Source of the DNA: Edolisoma coerulescens
Lineage: Eukaryota; Chordata; Aves; Passeriformes; Campephagidae
Length of the DNA: 64,000 bases
Assembly: GCA_013397115.1 (NCBI GenBank)
Contig: VWZW01004024.1
Coordinates: 620,504-684,503 of the forward strand
Direction of reading: 5' to 3'
Position 1 is the first letter of the stretch. Each line of letters opens with the position of its first letter. Both the position numbers and the translations under genes were made by a program. Positions 28,101-37,100 of the stretch are shown one piece after another. Under the pieces are notes generated by a model that worked only from the letters and a program-made list of their open reading frames with translations, did no database searches and was not told where the DNA came from.

Positions 28101-31100
28101 TTTTCCCAGAGTTTGGAGAACTTTTGCACCTCTGAAGGATTAGGGCTGTAATTGAGGAATATCCATAAAAGGACAATATTATTCACATCCAATGTTTGAT
28201 TTACAGCAACTCTTGAATGTGCTTGGGTGTTTATTTGTTGCCACTGTGTTCTTAGGCAGTATCAGGAGAAGCTCCCAAGCAGCTCTCCACGTTTCCCCCA
28301 CACACAGACGATGCCCACAGTGCAGCCCACAGTCCCTCAGAGCTGCTAGCCAAGGTGGGCAGAGAACCAAAGGTGAGGAGAAGGGAAGTTGCTCATCCAA
28401 AGTCAGGTGCCAGCGCTGGGGGAGGGCAGGGCTCTCCTGAGCGCTCCCACAGTGCCCCAGTGACCGGACCACACCACCTCGCCAAGGTGTGTGGTCTGGA
28501 GCCAGGAAGGATCAGGTTGCCCTTGTTTCATTTACTGTAAGAGAGGTTTAATTGCTCCCAACAATTGCACCAGTGTGTGAGAGATGAAATAGCTTGCTGG
28601 GGAATATTTTAAAGGCACAGTTTTTTCAGCAAGATGCAGATGCTGTTTGGGAAGAGAGTAAGTATTGAGGTTTTAATGCACTTCAGCTCTTTTGGAGTAC
28701 TGGATACTTGGGCCTCTTTCACTTGCAGTCACTTCTTTTACATTTTTTAGTTGCTTTTTATTTTATTGTATTCCACCTGCAGTTGGCCTCATTTAACCAT
28801 CATGGTTTGGGTGGCTATTAAGAATTTTAAAAGAATACCAGAATGCTATAGCAGTGAGCTCAAGTCCTTTGGAATGTCTTACCAAAAAATCTCCCAAACC
28901 TGGTTCTGTCTCTTCTGAAATGTAACATTAATTAATTCCCACGTTCTGTCTGCTGCTCAGTCCCTCCAGATGTGCTACTAGGAATAGACTGGCTCCCTGC
29001 TTACAAGCCATCTGGGCTCTGTAAACTGATTTGCACTTATATTAAACAATAAGTGAACAGAATGCGGAAGAGTTATTAAAGCAAATGTACATTGCATATA
29101 AATCTCAAAGTAAAATATTAAAATGTAGTAAAGGGGAATGGAATGCGCAAATGAAGACCGGCTTGTTTTTAATGAGTTTAGCTGTGACCTTCTCGATTTC
29201 AACCAAAAGAAAAGAATTTTATTTTTCTCTTTAAAAATAAAAAAAAAAAAAGAAAAAGAAACTATAAAACTGCTTACAGAAGTATCTGAGACAAAAACAA
29301 GGAAATATAATGTTCTAAACTTGACTGGTCCAAACCACTCAAGCTGCTGTGACAGCTCATAAAACTGAGAGTAGTTTTTAACTGGACTCTGTTTTACATT
29401 GCCAGAGTGAATTTTCCTTGCAGGAAGTAGCCAGAAGGTTTATTTAGTTTCCAGACTGCTGCTTTGATCTTTCCATTCTGTCACTTCTCAGGTTACATAG
29501 CCCTTTTTCACTGCAGTAAATCTGCAACAGTTAATGAGAATAAAATTTCCTCCTTCTCACTGATCACATGCTGTTAAATGCCAAACCACAGCCAGCAGCG
29601 TATTTGCAGAATTCGGCTGCACTGTACAAAACCAGCACAATCAGTTTAATCTTGTTGGTTTTGTAATTCATTTTATTGAGCTTTCCTTTTTCAAGTGACC
29701 TATTTTATCAAGACAAGTGGTTGCAAGGCCAGATCTGGAAGAAAGATTTAAAACTGTAATAAAGTGAGGGGTGTTTTGTATGCTGGGTTTAAGCATGCTC
29801 ACAGGATTCAAAATTAAACTTAAAATGAGGAGTTTTTAAAGGGCCCATATATCAGTGGGATATTTCTTGTGGTTATTATCTGAACTGAACATGTGCTCTG
29901 AAAAAGTCTCTAGCATAAAAATTAATATATCAAATTAATTTCTTTGCCAAATACTTAAAATTGTTTTGATTCTAAAATTTTATTCTGATACTGTGTTTAT
30001 CAGTGTCAGCCATCCAACTCCAAGGACTGACCCACCCTTTTCCCTCTGGAAAACTAAGATGATGTTTTTTGAACTGTGAGATTTAAAAAATAATAAATAA
30101 GCTTATGGAGTTTATTTGCCTTCAGGGTTTTGAGCTTTTTAAATTTTATTTTTTCCAGTACTCCCTGACCAGCCTTTTTGGTCTGGAAACATTTGATTTT
30201 TCATTTAAGTTGAATTTTTTATATAATAACGCTGCTCCAAGATATAGATCTTCAAGAGCACATTCCTTGTCTATATTTGTATCTGCCTTGTTTCCTGATA
30301 TATCCAGTGTTATTCCTAAGGAAAAAAAAATTATTAAGAGACACTGAAATTTACTTTCTTCTTGATTTACACTAAAATCATTGCTGATTTGGGATAGATC
30401 TTGATAAGATTTCACTAGGGCCCTGTGCTGATGTATAAAAGTGTTTGAAATCAGGACAATCATCTGTGGTGGTAAAAAATATTTAAAGTTTCTTCATCAG
30501 TAATAATGCTCCAACTGCATTTGCTGTGTGTGCTCGAGTGAGCACTGCAAATCCCCCAGCAATGTTAACTTTCAGAAAAGGCTTTGAAAGCTTTTATTGG
30601 CTGCAGCTGGAAGTCAGAGCAGAACAGATTTCTTGACTTTCCCTCCCTCCTTGCCTCCAGCATCTGGATTCTCATCCACACCGAGCTGCCCTGCAGACAG
30701 CACAACTGTCACCAGTGACCTGTTGCTTTGGCTCCTGGTGCACACTGGCATTGGTGCACAACAAGGAACTTTTGTCCCCGTTTGTGCTGAAGCACAGAAC
30801 TGAGAGGCTGCGCTTGGGCTTGAGGAGTTTGTATAAACATTTAAAGGGAAAATTCTTCAGCTAAGAGCACTTCAGTGCAGCGCACCAAAAAGTTGCATTT
30901 TTGCTTCAACTGCTTATCTCTGAGGGCATTTTCAGTAACCTGCTCTGTACTCTAGCACAGGAAGCAAGGAACACTTCCTGTGGAGAGATGGGAAGGCTAG
31001 TGGAAGACTTGGAGCAGATCCTGATTTTGTCAGTGACACCAGTCATCTCTGTGAAACTTCAGGATCTTATTTTGCTCAGACAGTCACCTGAAGCTTCTGT

Positions 31101-34100
31101 ACCCAGCCTAACACTGAGCTTGCTGGAGACAATTAAAAGAGAGGCGTGAAGCGTCCCAAGCCAGCCCTAGTACTAGCTTAGGCTAAGGCAACGTACTCTT
31201 CAGTTCATGGAGTTGACACATACACTTTGGACCGTGCAAGGAGAGAGGGGGAGGAAAGGACATCTTGCTTTTTATTGCCTGTTCCTCAGGGCTTTTTTTA
31301 TTTGTTTTAGTTCCTAATTAATTCTTAAGAAATGGATATATCTAATCAGTGGGTTTGGACAGTTGTTGAGCCAAGAGCACAGGAGACGTTTCTGTCAGGG
31401 AAGCCAGAGCTCTTGGTTTCCGTTCCAGCTCTGTCTGCGCACTTGACCTTTTAAGAAATCCTGCAGAGAATCAGAGAGAAACTCCCTGTCCGTGCAGCAG
31501 AGCTGTGAGCCTGACTGCGGGAATGCTACAGGAGCTCTCCCAATGCCCTTCAAAGAAACAACATGGCTGCATGAAAAAACTGCAGCCTTTGAGCTGCTGT
31601 TTTGACCCCTGGCTCTGTTGGGGATTCGTTGCTTTTCTAGCAGAGCAGAAATAATCTTTTTTTTCCTAAAGGGTTTTAAAGATTAAGCAAAAGTCTTTTC
31701 TGTCTATGTCAGTCTAATTTGAGTTTTCTCATTACTGTAATTTGTCATTTGGCTGTCTTTAATGTCTGGGGTGTTTTCTCTTCCAATACTCCAATGGGAA
31801 ACTGAGGTCATGGAGAAAAGGAGCAACTTGTCCAGGATCACACAGCAGGTAACTGACAAAGCGAGAAACTGAGGCCAAATCCCAGGCTGTGTCTGCAGAG
31901 CAGGGATGGCAGGAGCTACAGCTTTCAAGCAAGGCTCGCACTGAATTTGGCTAAGCAAGGTCATTTGTTTTTAGTTCAGTGCTTTCCTACTATTCAGTTG
32001 GGAATTTTTTTTTTTTTTTTTAATGCTGCCTTCCCCCAGTGAATTTTGGCGTGGTTATTGCTTGATGCATAGCTGGAGCCTGACACAGAAGACACAGGGC
32101 TCATTTCTCCACCATTGTCAGCTTTGCATTTGTTTGTAATTAAATGGGAGAAACAGCAGTATTGTGCTGAGATGCAACTGGGCAACAAGTCCAGAAGCAA
32201 TTGGAAACTTTTAAGTCATTAAGTACACTGAAGAAAGCTGGATCACATGAAAAGAGAGACATGATCATATCCATAAAAGCTGTATTATGATGCACAAGGG
32301 AGCTAAAGTATTAATGGTTCATTTGGATATTTTCTGTCTTGTGAACAGATACAGTATTACTGTTTAAGGGACATTAATGTTTAATGCTAATGTAGAGATG
32401 GACTTGCTGCTTGATGCAGTGGGCACAGTCAGAGTTCCTGCCACAAAACTCCCCTCCCACTTGAGCTTGAGGAATAGAAAGCATGGAAAAAAAAGCTTCA
32501 CAGATAGGGGAGAAAAACTTGGGGTCATGAGAGGCAGATTTAAGAGACTTGTGGTTTATAGTTTAACGTCATTACCAGTAGTGGGAGAATCTACAGTTAC
32601 AAGACATTATATAAAGAAACATTGTTTTTTCCTAAGGCTTCTCAGTTGTATGGAGTTTCTCCATAACCTGTGGTTTGTGCTCTTACTCTGAAGGACAGAA
32701 AATTTATGGTCAGTGAAGAAAAACCAGAGGTAACTGGCTTGTAGGAGGAAATGGGATCATCTTCTACATCACTGGACTTGAGGCAAGGAAAAAAGCAACA
32801 GGCCTTGTGCCCCTTTATGATGCCCTTTACCCTGTCATGGTGGTGTTACAGGAACGGGGTCCCATCCAGTGCTTAGCTGCCAGGAAATACCAGCGGAAAG
32901 GCCAGAGTCCATGGCTTCAGGGGCTCTGAGCCTTGGTTCAAGTGTGGTGGTTCCTGCAAGGATGGAATCCTGCAAAGGATTAGCTAAATGTGTCTTACCT
33001 GCAGATAACTTTAGAAGCTGGAGGTCTGTGTGTGTTCTGTGGAATTCAGGACCATTTCCCACCTGCTGTGCTTGGATGCACACTGTGCCTTAATCCCTGC
33101 TTGTGCAATGGGTCAAGGCCTGGATGCCCCCAGCTCCCCCTGCCTTTCCATGCCTGGTCTCTGTGCAGAGGAAACCTGTGGAGGGAGGAAGGGAGGGAGC
33201 TGCAGCATTCACCAACCAGTCTGCTAACTGGGCTGGCAGGACTGAGCATCCCCTATGCGATTATACTGCCCTACACTGCAGCCCTTGTCTCAGACCGGCA
33301 CTCATCAACACTTCACAAACAAACAAAAGCACCCACTGAGACGAGAGAAAAAATACGGACTTTGCTGCTGGCAAACTTCCGTGTGTCTTGTTGGCAAGTG
33401 TTATAATCAGGAAACTGCACCTCATTTGAACAGGTTATAATGCTGTGCTTGTCTTGAGATTAGAGACTGGTGTGCCACTCGTATGGCTCTGGCACCTCCT
33501 GAGGGAAAAGTACAGCCTTCAGTGTTCATCTGAACACAATGCGTTTTGTCTGATATACACAGGAACTTGATAGAGCGTTGTGGAATACAGGGGTTTATGG
33601 CATGAGAGTTTATAGGGGAATACAGGATAGGAACTGTACTGTCACACATGAGTAGATTCATGGAAGAGAAAATTTAGGACTTCAGTGATGTGTGGCTGAA
33701 ATTCTCCATGCCCGCCTGGGCTGAGGTGGGGATGGCTTGGGAGTGAAGACAGCGATTTTTAGAAACCATCATAGCCAGTATATAGAGGGAGAAGGTGCAG
33801 AGGAAACAGTGGGACTGCTGTGAACTGTGCTGGTATCAGGCTTCTGAAAGATGCTCAGAACCCCTCTGTTCTGCCCTCTTTCTCTGATCCTTAGGAGGAG
33901 TTTTGGAAAGTTGCAGGTGTGATCAGAGGTGCCATGTGTGTCAACAGAGGCTGCCTGTTTACACCTGCATGTAAACCCTCCTAGCAGCTCACTGGAGCAT
34001 GTGGAGAACTTTGGTGTGATTCCTTCATTAGGACTTGGTAGGGTTGCTGATGAGTTGACACAACTGCAAGTAGTGCTTGGTTGGTCTTACCAAGGTCAGA

Positions 34101-37100
34101 GGATCTACAGAATTAAAAATCTGTAGATTTTTAAAAAATAAAATAGATTTTATTTTTAATAAGATTATAAAACTTGTATCCCCACTGAGTAGCTGAGAGC
34201 CTCTGAGACATGAGGGCTTGTTGATGCAGAGTTAGGAGGGAAGATTGACAGGGTTTTAGAAAAAGTTTAGAAAGAATTGGAGATGAAATCTTGACTCTGG
34301 TGGAAGCACTCTATGTGTTTAGCTTGCAGTTCGTTTTCAGGGGACAGTGATTCCAGGGTGCTTTAATTTTGGGCAGAAATTAGTGAAACTTTGGCCCTAA
34401 AGTGTGAACTCCTAAACTGGTATTTCACCCTCAAAGGTTTTCCTGGGCCATTTTGACCTACAGAGGCAGTCACAGTCTTTCACAGCAGACTCTGGTACAA
34501 TGTGTGCCATACTGCTTCATGCCTCTGTCCCAGGCAGTGCTTCTTGCTGGGATCACTCCAAGATCCATGGATCCTACTGGAGGGCTTTCACTTGGATTTC
34601 AAGTGTTTACTTTTGACTAAGATGATGGACTCCCCAGTGATGCTGGACTTGCCTTTCTGAGGCCCTGCTTATGCTGGAGGAATTAGTACCTAGGAATTGG
34701 GCTGTGGTTTGAGAGCCCATCAGCAGAAGCACTCGTAGCAGTGTGAACACTGGTGTGGACAGGCTCGGGGCATGTGGCATCAGGGGAACCCCAGAGCTCA
34801 GCGGTCGCTCTGCACCCAGGTGTTGATTACCCAGCCCAGACCATGCTCACGAGCCTCTCCTGGTAGCCTGCACTGGGGAGCAGCACAGACACTTGGGGGG
34901 GAACCCCAGCAGAGGATTCCCGATGCAGTGCTCCTTGTCAGAGCCTGCCAAGCCTTCCAGACGTACCACAAAGCCTATCTAGTCCTGGAGGCTCTGGGGG
35001 CAGGAGGGAATTCAGGAGGAAAGTATTTTGTGGATGCAGTGGGATGCTGGCTGCCATTTCCTGTTGGGAGAAAGGACACAATTGGTCTTTACATCTTAAA
35101 TTTTGTCAGGGCACCTAAGATCCTACATGGGCATATTAATTTGGATGCTCTGAATCAGAGCAAGCATCAATAAGCAGGGCTGTTAAGAAATCTCTCCTCA
35201 CTCATGCACATCAGGAACATTTTTCTCTTCGGCATGTGTTCCTCCGTTCCCTAGCAGTACAAGCAAATTGGAAAGTTCAGCTGTCATTTGGGGAAGGTCA
35301 TAGATCACACTAGCAGCCTGAGTAATCCAAGAGGTTTTAAGTATCACAGCATTTAGTTTAAAGTGAAATTTGCTCTGACAGGGGCTGGCAGACCAATAGG
35401 AAAAAGAAATATTTGTGCTTGGAGAAGTGCATGTGTAGAGACCTCGAGTATAACTGATGGCTGGAAGTGATTTCAGTCTAAAAAAAACAAATCATTAAGA
35501 GAGTGTATAGGGGTAAAATACACAGTTCATATTTTAAAGGGTCTCAAAATGAACCAGCAACTGAGGTTAGCAGTACACAGTAATTAGCTGGGCTGTTCAC
35601 TGTTTAACTCCATGAGCCCCAGGCGTGGGGCTGAGCTTTGCACAAGAGCACAGTTGTGCTGTTCCAGGGTGGTGGCGAGCGCTGCTCTCTGTGCGCACGC
35701 GCAATTTGTGAGGCAAAACTGCCTGCAGTGACTTGCAGATTGGGGCAGCAGCCTGAGCCATTTACCTGAGGGGGTGTGGTGGTGCTCTGTGATCCATATC
35801 CAGTGTACAACTGCAGGGTTGCATGCACTTTGCTGGGTGTACCCAGTTATATAAGAGTGAGCACTGGGAGGAAAAAATACTAAGTCAGGGATGAGTATTG
35901 TTGCCCCAATGGCATAATTATCTGTCACTGACTTTGGGGGAAGACAGGCTGATGCTTGCTCTGCTGAGCACTGAGTTCCTGGTAGATGCTGTAGCTTAAG
36001 GCAAACAACACATTTTTCCTAGGAGCAAGCCTTGAAGTTGATTGCTGGTATAAATCTGAGCACACATGGCACAAATCATGATCTCAAGCCAGTCGTTATC
36101 CAACAAGTGTTTACAGCCACAGAACTACCATCTGCTGGATCTCCCCTTCTGCTGTTCTTGGCAGAAGGGGCAAGGATTCATCAGGACTTGTTTTTAAACC
36201 CGTCTTCACCTCGGTGGGTTGTGCCCTTGGCCTGGCAGCCATCGGAGCGAGCCAGGCTCCGGTCTCCAGGCGCGTGTTGGCTCTGTGGTTGTCCTACCCC
36301 TCCGTCACCTCCTGGGCTCAAGACCCTTCCCTTCAACTCCGACAAGGCTCTGTGCTGCAGGCTGCCAGTGCAAACAATCCAAAAGGCAAAGCTGGTATGC
36401 TTCAAGAGCACTAACATGTAAAAATGAAGCCAGTTTTTTTCAAGCATGGTCAAGACTTCATTTACTTCAGGGAAATATTTAGATAGGAGAGAGCAGTGAT
36501 TTGATCAAGGTGTTTTAATGTGATTTTCTCTTCTTTTTTTTTTTTTTTTACTTTCCAAAGCAGTTATCAGCTGATCCATCTCTTCCAGTTTTCTTCAGGA
36601 CACTAACATATGTCTGAACCATTTGGAAATAACTGATACGCCTCAAATTTTAAACTCTAGGGATCTTTACCTAATTACTTACACATTTATTTAAAAAAAA
36701 AAGTTAAAAAGCTGATTTGTTGAGAATGTGATTGAAACCATATTTTCCCTGCTCTTGTTATCAATTTAAATACATTTAGAAGTTCTTTGAATAAGGATTA
36801 CTGAGCTGGAAGGGGCTGGAAGAGCTCAGCCTGCAGGGATAGAGGCTCATTGCCACCGCGTGGTTCAGGGCGTTATTACACCTCACCCCAAAAAGCCAGT
36901 GGTGGTTTAGCTTGGAGTGTGTAAGTTCAGGAGAGGTTTCAGGCTCTTGTTTTTGTTTCGTCCCTCTTTGCCACAGTAAACCTGAGGATGGCACTACTGT
37001 GAGCCAAGGCATGGCTGCTATGAGCTTGATTTGCAGTCAGCAGCCCTGGGCACCCTCAGCCTCCTCACTCACCTAAATATCATTCCAGAATGAGCTTTTC

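Noticed and set aside
32990..33406. 138-codon open frame in the last KIFAP3 intron
   Set aside because: Overlaps several equally long frames in other phases. No codon signal or family match; Cys-rich composition is not arranged as a known domain.
34772..35173. 133-codon open frame in the last KIFAP3 intron
   Set aside because: No recognisable domain, mixed composition and no flanking exon structure; isolated in intronic DNA.
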